From contig CALHUY010000041.1 in the NCBI GenBank assembly GCA_938039295.1, positions 1-12,823 on the forward strand: DNA of 12,823 bases, written 5' to 3'. Both the position numbers and the translations under genes were made by a program. This document shows positions 1 to 6,655 of the stretch, one piece after another (the stretch's first letter is position 1; the number at the start of each line of letters is the position of its first letter). Below the pieces are notes generated by a model. That model did not search any database and had not been told where the DNA came from. It saw only the letters and a list, made by a program, of their open reading frames with translations. Source of the DNA: an uncultured Solobacterium sp. (GTDB taxonomy: Bacteria; Bacillota_I; Bacilli_A; Erysipelotrichales; Erysipelotrichaceae).

Positions 1-2202
1 GTTCGCTATGGAGCAGGTGAAAACGATACAACGCAAATTGTATGTGGTGCTTCCAACTGCCGATTAGGTTTAAAGGTAATCGCAGCTTTACCAGGTGCAG
101 TTTTACCTGGTATTACCATTCAGGCAAAGCCACTTCATGGTATTGAGTCAAATGGTATGCTTTGCTCACTACGTGAGTTAGGAATTGATCATAAATATCT
201 TACAGAAAAACAAATTAACGGAATTGAAGAGTTACCACAAGATGCACCTGTTGGTGAAACAAATGTGCTTGGATACATAGGCTATGATGACACGATTTTA
301 GATGTATCATTAACACCAAATCGTGCAGATTGTTCTAGCATGTGGAATATGGCAAAAGAAGTTGGTGCTATTTTACACCGTGAAGTGAAGTGGCCTGATT
401 ATGCTGGTAAATCCAATGTTGGAACACCATCCAACTTTAAGGTAACAAGCAACACTGATAAGTGTGATTTCTTCATGGGTAAGGTTGTAAATCATGTAAA
501 GGTAGGACCATCTCCAAAGTGGATGGTGGAATACTTACATGCGGCAGGTATCAATTCCATCAATAATGTTGTTGATATTTCTAACTTTGTAATGCTTGAA
601 ACAGGACAGCCATTACACTATTACAATCTTGCAAAGCTTCCAACAAGAGAAATTACAGTTGTGGATGATCGTGAGCTAAAGATGACTGCGTTAGATGGTG
701 TCGAGTTTGCGATAGAAAAGGGTGATATCCTCATCACTACAAATGGTGAAGTAACTGGTATTGCCGGTATCATGGGTGGGGAAGAATCCATGATTGATGA
801 AACAACAGAAGGTATCTTTATCGAAGCAGCACATTTCAATAAGACTTCTGTACGTCGTTCATCCATTCGTTTAAATCTCATTACTGAGGCAGCACAGCGC
901 TTTACAAAGGGTATTGAGGCATTAGCAGCACAAAAGGCTATGGACCGTTCTGTACAACTCTTACAAGAGTATGCATGTGCAGATGGATTTGAAGAGACAG
1001 TCATTTATGGTACAGATGGTTATAAGCCAGTTGTGGTAAAGGAAACACTCTCTCACTGTAATGCCTTATTAGGTACAGCATTTACAATGGATGAAGTGAA
1101 AGAAACACTGACATGGTTGAACTTTGAACCAGAAGTAAATGGGGATGAGATTACATGTCATATTCCAAGTTACCGCGTTGATATTGAAGGTCGTGCAGAC
1201 ATCGATGAAGAAATTGTACGCTTAATTGGTTTTGATACTTTGAAATCTACATTACCAGTGATGAGTACAACCGTTGGTCAATTATCACCAAAGCAGAAAC
1301 TCAGACGTATGACACGCGAAACATTGAAGGCCTTTGGTCTCAATGAAATCGTTACTTATACACTCATCTCTGAAGAGGAGATGAAAACAGCGTTATTGCC
1401 ACTTGGTGAAGCGATTCCTCTTGCGATGCCAATGTCAGAGAATCGTAAGTATATTCGTGCAAGTTTATTAAACTCTGTATTAACAAGTGTGCAGTACAAT
1501 GAAGCGCACCAAAATACAGATAACTTGTTATTTGAAATCTCAAAGGTGTATGCAAAGGATAAGGAAGAAGAAAGACTTGCAGTTGTATTAGATGGTAATG
1601 TTCAAAATGATCCACTCCACAAGTTAAATGAAGCTGGTGATTTCTATGCCTTAAAGGGAATCCTAATGACATGGTTAAATCGTTGTGGTTTCAATGATGC
1701 ACGTATTACTGTACGTCCAAATACAATGGATGTAGAACATTTCCATCCATATCGCAGTGCAGAAATTCTCCTAGACCGTAAACCATTAGGTCTATTTGGT
1801 GAATTACATCCAAGCTATGCGAAGAAGTATGATTTAAAGCGAGTAACATATGCCGAACTATCATTGGATGTAGTAAATGAGACAAGTGCTTCTAAGGTGA
1901 AGTTTGTGCCGATTGATCGTTATCCATCAATCTCACGTGATATTGCATTAGTTGTAGATAGAGAAGTCACAGCAGAAGAAATGTTAAAGATTATTAATAG
2001 TACAGGTAAGAAGCTTGTTCGTAAATCGGAAGTATTCGATATTTACGAAGGAGAACATATTGAAGCAGGTAAGAAATCTGTAGCGCTACGTATTACATAC
2101 CAAGCTTCTGATCATACACTAAATGATGAAGAAGTACGTACTGTTCATGATGCGATTCTCGAAAAACTCAAAGAAAAGCTATCTGCAGACTTACGGTCAT
2201 AA
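1..2202 (+). CDS. pheT: Phenylalanyl-tRNA synthetase beta subunit, 5' end missing
   Basis: This is the beta chain of the cytoplasmic alpha2-beta2 enzyme that charges tRNA-Phe. The frame is open from base 1 (VRYGAGENDTTQIVCGAS...), so the ATG at 157 is internal. There are 733 residues visible against a usual length of about 800, so roughly 60 N-terminal residues lie outside the window. Visible order: the EMAP-type tRNA-binding OB fold (about bases 1-190, with LKVIAALPGAVLPG and GIESNGMLCS); the B3/4 editing region (about 450-950, with NNVVDISNFVMLETGQPLH); the B5 domain (about 1040-1245, with PSYRVDIEGRADIDEEIVRLIG); a catalytic-like core; and the C-terminal FDX-ACB anticodon-binding domain (about 1900-2199, with DRYPSISRDIALVV). 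pheS is expected just upstream, outside the window. The gene ends at a terminator and has no functional link to the sugar operon that follows. Confidence 0.97.
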   Translation, partial: VRYGAGENDTTQIVCGASNCRLGLKVIAALPGAVLPGITIQAKPLHGIESNGMLCSLRELGIDHKYLTEKQINGIEELPQDAPVGETNVLGYIGYDDTILDVSLTPNRADCSSMWNMAKEVGAILHREVKWPDYAGKSNVGTPSNFKVTSNTDKCDFFMGKVVNHVKVGPSPKWMVEYLHAAGINSINNVVDISNFVMLETGQPLHYYNLAKLPTREITVVDDRELKMTALDGVEFAIEKGDILITTNGEVTGIAGIMGGEESMIDETTEGIFIEAAHFNKTSVRRSSIRLNLITEAAQRFTKGIEALAAQKAMDRSVQLLQEYACADGFEETVIYGTDGYKPVVVKETLSHCNALLGTAFTMDEVKETLTWLNFEPEVNGDEITCHIPSYRVDIEGRADIDEEIVRLIGFDTLKSTLPVMSTTVGQLSPKQKLRRMTRETLKAFGLNEIVTYTLISEEEMKTALLPLGEAIPLAMPMSENRKYIRASLLNSVLTSVQYNEAHQNTDNLLFEISKVYAKDKEEERLAVVLDGNVQNDPLHKLNEAGDFYALKGILMTWLNRCGFNDARITVRPNTMDVEHFHPYRSAEILLDRKPLGLFGELHPSYAKKYDLKRVTYAELSLDVVNETSASKVKFVPIDRYPSISRDIALVVDREVTAEEMLKIINSTGKKLVRKSEVFDIYEGEHIEAGKKSVALRITYQASDHTLNDEEVRTVHDAILEKLKEKLSADLRS

Positions 2203-2205
2203 CAA

Positions 2206-2231
2206 AAAAAGCCGGGTATTCTCGGCTTTTT
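2206..2231. terminator. Bidirectional intrinsic terminator between pheT and the AraC gene
   Basis: The stem GCCGGG/CTCGGC (2211-2216 with 2221-2226, one G-U pair) has a TATT loop and is flanked by an A-tract on the left and a T-tract on the right. Because both flanks are present, it can stop pheT transcripts on the plus strand and the convergent regulator's transcripts on the minus strand. It starts four bases after the pheT stop codon. Confidence 0.9.
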
Positions 2232-2244
2232 GCATGCATGTTTC

Positions 2245-3093
2245 TTAGTTTTTTGTTTTTAAGAATTGTTTACGATATGTACTTGGGGAACAACCAATCT
2301 CACGTTTAAACGCAAAGGTAAAGTAGTTTTGGTTCGAAAAACCAATGATAGTAGAAATATCATTCATACTATAACTGGTAGTCTCTAATAAGAACTTTGC
2401 TTCAGAGATTCGACGTTGTATTAAATAACGCATCGGAGAAATCCCTTTATATTGGTTGAATGCATGCACTAAGTAATATTTATTTAAGAATGTTAATTCA
2501 CTGAGCTTGTCTAGGTCGATATCTTCTTTAAAGTGGTCGTTGATATAGTTTTCGATGAAGATACATTCTTTCGTTGTCTTTTTTACTGGTGATACATTTA
2601 GTGTTGTATTGGTACGACGTACCATGTTGATAAGCATAATCTCTAATAGGGAGTTTACTAAGTGTTGAGAGTATTCATCTTGATGTTCCATTTCATGTAG
2701 TAATGTTTTGAGATAAAAAAGGATATCATTCTTATATGCTTTATAGTTATGCATACTAAAGTTACTATTGAAACGTTTATCATCACTGTGGAAGTGTAAA
2801 CCTTCAATACCTGCTACAATATATTCAAGAGGGGAATTCTCTTTACTAACCTCAGTGTGCTCAATATATGAGTTCACAATAATGAGGTCATCTGCTTGAA
2901 TGTCGAGGTATTTGCCTTCAACAAAGAATTTGCCTTCACCAGAGATAACATAGAAAAGCTCTGCACATGCATGACTGTGCGGAGTTGAATGCCAATCTCC
3001 CTCGTAACGGGAATGGGTAACGTACAAGATCTTACCTAGTGAGCGATCTTCGTTTTGGTTCTGAGAAATAGCTGTAATCATCGCTTTAATCAT
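2245..3093 (-). CDS. AraC/XylS-family transcriptional regulator with N-terminal cupin domain
   Basis: This 282-aa protein has the usual two-part AraC layout. Residues about 20-100 form a cupin-like ligand-sensing domain (HSHACAELFYVISGEG, with H39, H41 and E45, then IEHTE around 77-81). Residues about 175-280 form the double helix-turn-helix: the first helix pair is around 193-214 (DLDKLSELTFLNKYYLVHAF) and the second around 242-265, followed by the family-typical GCSPSTYRKQF. It is divergent from the sugar transporter operon, which suggests it activates that operon in response to the imported sugar; this is inference. The start is uncertain: no good Shine-Dalgarno precedes the ATG at 3093, and a second in-frame ATG lies at 3081. 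A TATAAT box lies about 40 bases upstream. Confidence 0.9.
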   Translation of the reverse strand: MIKAMITAISQNQNEDRSLGKILYVTHSRYEGDWHSTPHSHACAELFYVISGEGKFFVEGKYLDIQADDLIIVNSYIEHTEVSKENSPLEYIVAGIEGLHFHSDDKRFNSNFSMHNYKAYKNDILFYLKTLLHEMEHQDEYSQHLVNSLLEIMLINMVRRTNTTLNVSPVKKTTKECIFIENYINDHFKEDIDLDKLSELTFLNKYYLVHAFNQYKGISPMRYLIQRRISEAKFLLETTSYSMNDISTIIGFSNQNYFTFAFKREIGCSPSTYRKQFLKTKN

Positions 3094-3131
3094 ACCATGT
3101 AACGCATTTTTGCATTCTTAATTTTTAATTG

Positions 3132-3137
3132 ATTATA
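3132..3137 (-). promoter_or_regulatory. Candidate -10 box of the AraC-family gene
   Basis: The minus strand reads TATAAT here, a perfect -10 hexamer, which would start transcription some 30 bases before the regulator's ATG. With 17-bp spacing the -35 position reads TATATC, a poor match, so the promoter may be weak or regulated. A copy of the GCAATATTTC element lies directly upstream in the -10/-35 spacer, where a bound regulator could control its own synthesis. Confidence 0.5.
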
Positions 3138-3138
3138 T

Positions 3139-3193
3139 GAAATATTGCGAAATAGATATATCACAGCAATATTTCGATAATATTTAGCAATAT
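3139..3193. promoter_or_regulatory. Candidate AraC operator: three GCAATAT half-sites
   Basis: GAAATATTGC (3139-3148) and GCAATATTTC (3166-3175) are a perfect 10-bp inverted repeat. AGCAATAT occurs at 3165-3172 and again at 3186-3193, a direct repeat with exactly 21-bp spacing, which is two helical turns. AraC-family proteins, with two HTH motifs per monomer, characteristically bind direct half-sites about 21 bp apart. The elements lie between the divergent regulator and operon genes. The function is inferred; the repeats are seen directly. Confidence 0.55.
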
Positions 3194-3203
3194 ATCTCTT
3201 GTT

Positions 3204-3217
3204 TGAAAGCGTTTTCA
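3204..3217 (+). promoter_or_regulatory. cre box (CcpA catabolite-repression site)
   Basis: TGAAAGCGTTTTCA matches every fixed position of the Bacillus-type cre consensus TGWAANCGNTNWCA. It lies 52 bases before the start codon of the sugar-binding protein, at or just downstream of where transcription should begin, a position at which bound CcpA represses. Preferred sugars should therefore shut the operon down. The promoter of the operon itself could not be fixed: no well-spaced -35/-10 pair stands out, as is common for activator-dependent promoters. Confidence 0.8.
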
Positions 3218-3249
3218 CCAATAAACTGAAATTATCAAATAAGTTTCTT

Positions 3250-3264
3250 AGGAGGAAAAGAGGA
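3250..3264 (+). promoter_or_regulatory. Ribosome binding site of the sugar-binding protein gene
   Basis: AGGAGG at 3250-3255 is followed by a second purine-rich element, GAGGA at 3260-3264. Their spacings to the ATG at 3269 are 13 and 4 bases, so neither is ideal alone; together they make a long purine-rich landing zone in front of what looks like a highly expressed gene. Confidence 0.65.
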
Positions 3265-3268
3265 ACAT

Positions 3269-4615
3269 ATGAAAAAGTTATTGACATTATCATTAGCTGG
3301 TTTACTCGCAGTCGGTGCTATTGGCTGTAGTAAAAAAGAAGCTGCTTCTTCACAGAAGGAAAGTGAAGAAACAACATTGCACATTTCTGGTCTAGATGGC
3401 GGATATGGCACAAAGGGTTGGGAAGCTGTTGTTAAGGCTTTCGAAGAAAAGGAAGGCGTTAAGGTTGACCTTCGTTTAGAGAAGAACATCGCTGATACAT
3501 TACGTAGTGAAGTTCAAGCTGGAACATATCCTGACTTAGTTTACTTATCAGTTGGATCTAAGGGTGGCTTAACAGACACAATGATCGCTGAAAAGATGTT
3601 AACAGACATTACAAGCGTACTTGATGAAAAAGTATATGGTGAAGATGTAAAGGTGAAGGATAAGCTCATCGATGGTATCTATGAAGGTTTAGCTACACAG
3701 CCATACGCTGATGGCAAATTATACTTAGCACCTATTAACTACAGCCCATGTGGATTATTCTATAACGCTAACCTATTTAAGGAAAAGGGATGGAGTGTTC
3801 CAAAAACTTGGGATGAAATGTGGGAATTAGGAGAAAAGGCTAAGGCTGAAGGTATCTCATTATTCACATACCCAACAACAGGTTACTTCGATGCATTCTT
3901 CTCTGCTTTATTAAATGAAACAGCAGGACCAGAAGTATATGCGAAGTTAATGACATATGACGTTGACGCTTGGAAGTTGCCAGAAGTTAAGAAGGCATTC
4001 GAAATCGTAGGCAAGCTTGCTCAGTATGTTGAACCAACAACAGTAGCTAACGCTAACGGCGATAACTTCAAGAAGAACCAACAATTAATCTTAGACAACA
4101 AGGCATTATTCGTTCCTAATGGAACATGGTTACCAGGTGAAATGGCTGAAGCTCCACGTGCTGCTGGTTTTGAATGGGGATTCACAGCTTTACCTAAGGT
4201 AACTGCTACAGGTGATGCTTACTCTACAACATTTACAGAACAGGTATTTATTCCTAAAGAAGCTAAGAACCCAGAATTAGCTAAGAAGTTTATTACATTC
4301 TTATACTCTGATGAAGCTACAAAGTTATTCTATGAAAATGGTGGTGCTGTAATGCCTACTAAGGATGCTTCTAAGTTCATCGGTAAGGATGATGAAAATG
4401 CTTTATACTACACAATCTATGACAATGGCGCTAAGTCAAATGCAGTAGGTTTCAAAGTTATGGACAACATCGTTGAAGGTGTGAGTGTAGCTGATGCTAA
4501 TACAGGTGTTCTCTACGCAACTGTAAACTCAATCGTAAATGGTTCCAAGACAGTTGATGAATGGTATGACGCAACAGTGAAGGCTGTTGAACAGATTGCC
4601 GAAGCAAACAAATAA
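3269..4615 (+). CDS. ABC transporter sugar-binding lipoprotein (CUT1 type), probably for galacto-/lacto-N-biose
   Basis: This 448-aa extracellular solute-binding protein starts with a lipoprotein signal peptide: MKK, a hydrophobic stretch, then AIGC with Cys20 as the lipidation site, followed by a Ser/Glu/Lys-rich tether. The mature part resembles the SBP_bac_1 family of oligosaccharide binders (GWEAVVKAFEEKEGVKVDL, PDLVYLSVGS, APINYSPCGLFYNANLFKEKGW, and PKTWDEMWELGEKAK in the hinge region). It is the first gene of the operon, directly downstream of the cre box and repeats. Two permeases and an ATPase follow, completing an importer. The ligand is inferred only from the phosphorylase in the same operon. 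Alanine is mostly GCT and lysine mostly AAG here, unlike the neighbouring genes, which fits strong expression. Confidence 0.93.
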   Translation: MKKLLTLSLAGLLAVGAIGCSKKEAASSQKESEETTLHISGLDGGYGTKGWEAVVKAFEEKEGVKVDLRLEKNIADTLRSEVQAGTYPDLVYLSVGSKGGLTDTMIAEKMLTDITSVLDEKVYGEDVKVKDKLIDGIYEGLATQPYADGKLYLAPINYSPCGLFYNANLFKEKGWSVPKTWDEMWELGEKAKAEGISLFTYPTTGYFDAFFSALLNETAGPEVYAKLMTYDVDAWKLPEVKKAFEIVGKLAQYVEPTTVANANGDNFKKNQQLILDNKALFVPNGTWLPGEMAEAPRAAGFEWGFTALPKVTATGDAYSTTFTEQVFIPKEAKNPELAKKFITFLYSDEATKLFYENGGAVMPTKDASKFIGKDDENALYYTIYDNGAKSNAVGFKVMDNIVEGVSVADANTGVLYATVNSIVNGSKTVDEWYDATVKAVEQIAEANK

Positions 4616-4643
4616 TCAATTAGCTGTTAAGTATTAGAATTCA

Positions 4644-4680
4644 TTAAAATAACGATGGTGGACAGCCGTCGTTATTTTAA
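4644..4680 (+). promoter_or_regulatory. Intercistronic stem-loop between binding-protein and permease genes
   Basis: TTAAAATAACGATGG (4644-4658) pairs with CCGTCGTTATTTTAA (4666-4680) over 15 bases with one U-G wobble and a 7-base loop. No separate T-tract follows, so it is not a classic terminator. Hairpins in this position (as in malE-malF) protect the upstream mRNA and reduce downstream expression, giving an excess of binding protein over membrane subunits. That role is inferred. The ribosome binding site of the next gene starts immediately after the stem. Confidence 0.75.
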
Positions 4681-4689
4681 GGAAGGGGG
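4681..4689 (+). promoter_or_regulatory. Ribosome binding site fixing the start of permease 1
   Basis: GGAAGGGGG lies 7 bases before the ATG at 4697. A longer in-frame reading beginning at 4655 would start inside the hairpin and would have this site within its coding region, so 4697 is preferred. Confidence 0.8.
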
Positions 4690-4696
4690 TAATGAA

Positions 4697-5590
4697 ATGA
4701 AAAAAAGTGTTGAGAAGAAGCTGTTTATCACAATATGCTTAGCTCCAGCAATGATATTACTGACACTATTTATGTTATATCCAACGATAAACGTATTTAT
4801 GATGTCGATGTTTAAATGGGGTGGCTTAAGTGATAACCGTACATTCATAGGATTAAAGAATTTCCAGATGTTATTTAAAGATATGAGTTTTATCCGCGCT
4901 CTTCAGAATACAATCTTAATCATCGTGCTAGTAACAATTGTAACGATGGCTTTCGCAATCTTATTTGCGTCAATTCTGGTTCGTGAAAAGATAAAGGGAC
5001 AAAACTTCTTTAGAATCATATTCTATATTCCAAATATCCTTTCTGTCGTTGTTATTTCTGCAATCTTCAGTGCGATTTATGATCCATCTGAAAATGGTTT
5101 GTTAAATTCACTCGTAGGACTATTTAACGGAAGTGCTGGAACGACAAAGTATCTTGGTGATCCTGGTCTAGTTGTATATGCGTTAATTGCCGCATTAATT
5201 TGGCAGGCGATTGGTTATTACATGGTTATGTACATGGCGAGTATGAGTACGATACCAGAGCACCTGTATGAAGCTGCGTCTTTAGAGGGTAGTGGAAAAG
5301 TAAAACAATTCTTCTCGGTAACGATTCCGATGATTTGGGACAATATCCGTACAACACTTACATTCTTCGTCATTTCAACCATTAATCTGAGTTTCTTGTT
5401 TGTGCAAGTCATGACCGGTGGTGGTCCTGATGGAGCCAGTGAAACGGTGCTCAGTTATATGTACTTGCAAGCATATAATCGTTCAAGTTATGGCTATGGT
5501 ATGGCAATCGGTGCAGTTGTATTTATTCTTTCATTTACCTTATCATGGGCAATCAATCGCGTAACACATCGTGATTCGATTGAGATTTAG
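4697..5590 (+). CDS. Sugar ABC transporter permease 1 (MalF/UgpA-like, CUT1)
   Basis: This 297-aa polytopic membrane protein is an integral subunit of the importer. A first membrane helix (about residues 8-32) is followed by WGGLS and FIGLKNF, typical of the MalF/LacF/UgpA group. The cytoplasmic EAA loop that docks on the ATPase reads YEAASLEGSG (191-200), with the conserved proline at 211 (TIPMI). TGGGPDGASETVLSYMYLQAY (240-260) is the characteristic conserved stretch near the C-terminus of this permease type. The start is set by the GGAAGGGGG site and by MKKSVEKK, a normal positively charged N-terminus. The next permease follows after 8 bases, with its ribosome binding site overlapping this stop codon. 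Confidence 0.94.
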   Translation: MKKSVEKKLFITICLAPAMILLTLFMLYPTINVFMMSMFKWGGLSDNRTFIGLKNFQMLFKDMSFIRALQNTILIIVLVTIVTMAFAILFASILVREKIKGQNFFRIIFYIPNILSVVVISAIFSAIYDPSENGLLNSLVGLFNGSAGTTKYLGDPGLVVYALIAALIWQAIGYYMVMYMASMSTIPEHLYEAASLEGSGKVKQFFSVTIPMIWDNIRTTLTFFVISTINLSFLFVQVMTGGGPDGASETVLSYMYLQAYNRSSYGYGMAIGAVVFILSFTLSWAINRVTHRDSIEI

Positions 5591-5598
5591 GAGGCAAT

Positions 5599-6468
5599 AT
5601 GAAGAGAAAACATTTTGATTTATACAAAATCTTTATATATGTTGCACTGATTTCTTTAGCGATATCCATTATCATTCCGGTATCCTGGGTATTCTTAGCA
5701 TCAATTAAAACAAATGCTGAGTTCTATGGAAACCCATGGGCATTACCACAAGGATTTAATATTCAGAACTTTATTGATGCCTTCCAAATTGCACAAGTTG
5801 GTGATTTTATCTTGAACTCAGTACTTGTAACTGCAATGGCTCTAGCAATATTACTAGTGGTTTCATTACCAGCTGCGTATGTACTTGCTAGATTCCAATT
5901 CAAAGGTAGAAAGTTCTTCAACACACTCATCATGGCTGGCTTATTTATTAACGTAAACTATATCGTTGTGCCAATCTTCTTAATGTTGAATGGTTGGGAT
6001 AAGTCACTCGCAAAGAGCGGTCTACAGTTCTTTATGAATAACCGTTTCGTTCTTGCGCTTGTATACGCATCTACAGCAATTCCATTTACCGTATATCTTC
6101 TTGCAAGCTACTTCCGTTCCTTACCAAAGGCATATGAAGAAGCTGCGGAAATCGATGGTTGTGGTTACTTTACAACCATGGTAAGAGTCATGTTCCGTAT
6201 GGCAAAGCCAAGTATTATTACAGTTATCCTATTTAACTTCTTGGCATTCTGGAATGAATATATTATTTCATTAACACTTGTGCAGACAAAGGCACTAAAG
6301 ACACTACCTGTAGGATTACAGAATCTGATGTCTGCACAGAAAGCAGCGACTAATTATGGACCGATGTATGCAGGACTTGTGATTGTTATGTTACCAACAC
6401 TAATCTTATACATTCTTGTACAAAGACGCTTAACACAAGGTATGACCTTGGGCGGACTTAAGGACTAG
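5599..6468 (+). CDS. Sugar ABC transporter permease 2 (MalG/UgpE-like, CUT1)
   Basis: This 289-aa membrane protein is the second half of the transport channel. It has a first helix at about residues 11-33, then SIKTNAEF and PWALPQGFNIQNF as in MalG/UgpE-type subunits. The paired PAAYVLARFQFKGRK (91-105) precedes the central helices. The EAA loop is YEEAAEIDGCG (179-189), with the conserved proline at 204, and the protein ends in QGMTLGGLKD, typical of the family. TAGGAGG (5588-5594) precedes the start and overlaps the stop of permease 1, so the two are probably translationally coupled. A very strong AGGAGG overlaps its own stop and serves the next small gene. Confidence 0.94.
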   Translation: MKRKHFDLYKIFIYVALISLAISIIIPVSWVFLASIKTNAEFYGNPWALPQGFNIQNFIDAFQIAQVGDFILNSVLVTAMALAILLVVSLPAAYVLARFQFKGRKFFNTLIMAGLFINVNYIVVPIFLMLNGWDKSLAKSGLQFFMNNRFVLALVYASTAIPFTVYLLASYFRSLPKAYEEAAEIDGCGYFTTMVRVMFRMAKPSIITVILFNFLAFWNEYIISLTLVQTKALKTLPVGLQNLMSAQKAATNYGPMYAGLVIVMLPTLILYILVQRRLTQGMTLGGLKD

Positions 6469-6476
6469 GAGGACAT

Positions 6477-6644
6477 ATGAATCGAACAACACAATCAATC
6501 TTGATGGCAATTCTATTTGTTGTCAGTCTAGCAATGGTAATTTTTGGTCAAAGAGAAGTTGGCTATGTGAATCTTGGTATTCAGGTAGTTGGACTGATTG
6601 GTATTTTGTTAGTTATACATCTGTATAACAAGAGATTTAAATAG
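6477..6644 (+). CDS. Small two-helix membrane protein within the transporter operon
   Basis: A 55-aa open frame begins MNRTTQSILMAILFVV and ends YNKRFK. It has a near-ideal AGGAGG (6467-6472, overlapping the permease stop), and its own TAG overlaps the GGGGG ribosome binding site of the ATPase gene, so it is tightly fitted into the operon. Two hydrophobic helices (about residues 7-24 and 32-50) are joined by a short polar loop (GQREVGYVNLG). The positively charged tail suggests both ends are cytoplasmic. I recognise no family. Its position between permease and ATPase genes suggests an accessory subunit or stabiliser of the sugar importer, but that is only inference. The alternative is a small membrane protein with an unrelated role. 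Confidence 0.8.
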   Translation: MNRTTQSILMAILFVVSLAMVIFGQREVGYVNLGIQVVGLIGILLVIHLYNKRFK

Positions 6645-6655
6645 GGGGACGATAT

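Noticed and set aside
621..1004. 127-aa reverse-strand open frame inside pheT
   Set aside because: It is fully antisense to a conserved coding region, is Ser/Ile-rich with no recognisable domain, and is a composition shadow.
157..2202. pheT starting at the ATG at 157
   Set aside because: The same frame is open to base 1 and encodes the conserved tRNA-binding domain, so 157 is an internal methionine.
3203..3236. A promoter with -35 TTGAAA (3203-3208) for the sugar operon
   Set aside because: No acceptable -10 lies 16-18 bases downstream; the TTGAAA is better explained as part of the cre box.
3090..3293. 67-aa reverse-strand open frame across the divergent control region
   Set aside because: It begins inside the binding-protein signal sequence, has no ribosome binding site and crosses the operator, cre and promoter elements.
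4644..4680. Factor-independent terminator after the binding-protein gene
   Set aside because: The stem is strong but has no following T-tract and is at once followed by a ribosome binding site, so attenuation or mRNA protection is more likely than full termination.
4655..4696. A 14-residue N-terminal extension of permease 1
   Set aside because: It would start inside the hairpin, lacks a ribosome binding site and would bury the strong GGAAGGGGG; 4697 gives a normal charged N-terminus.
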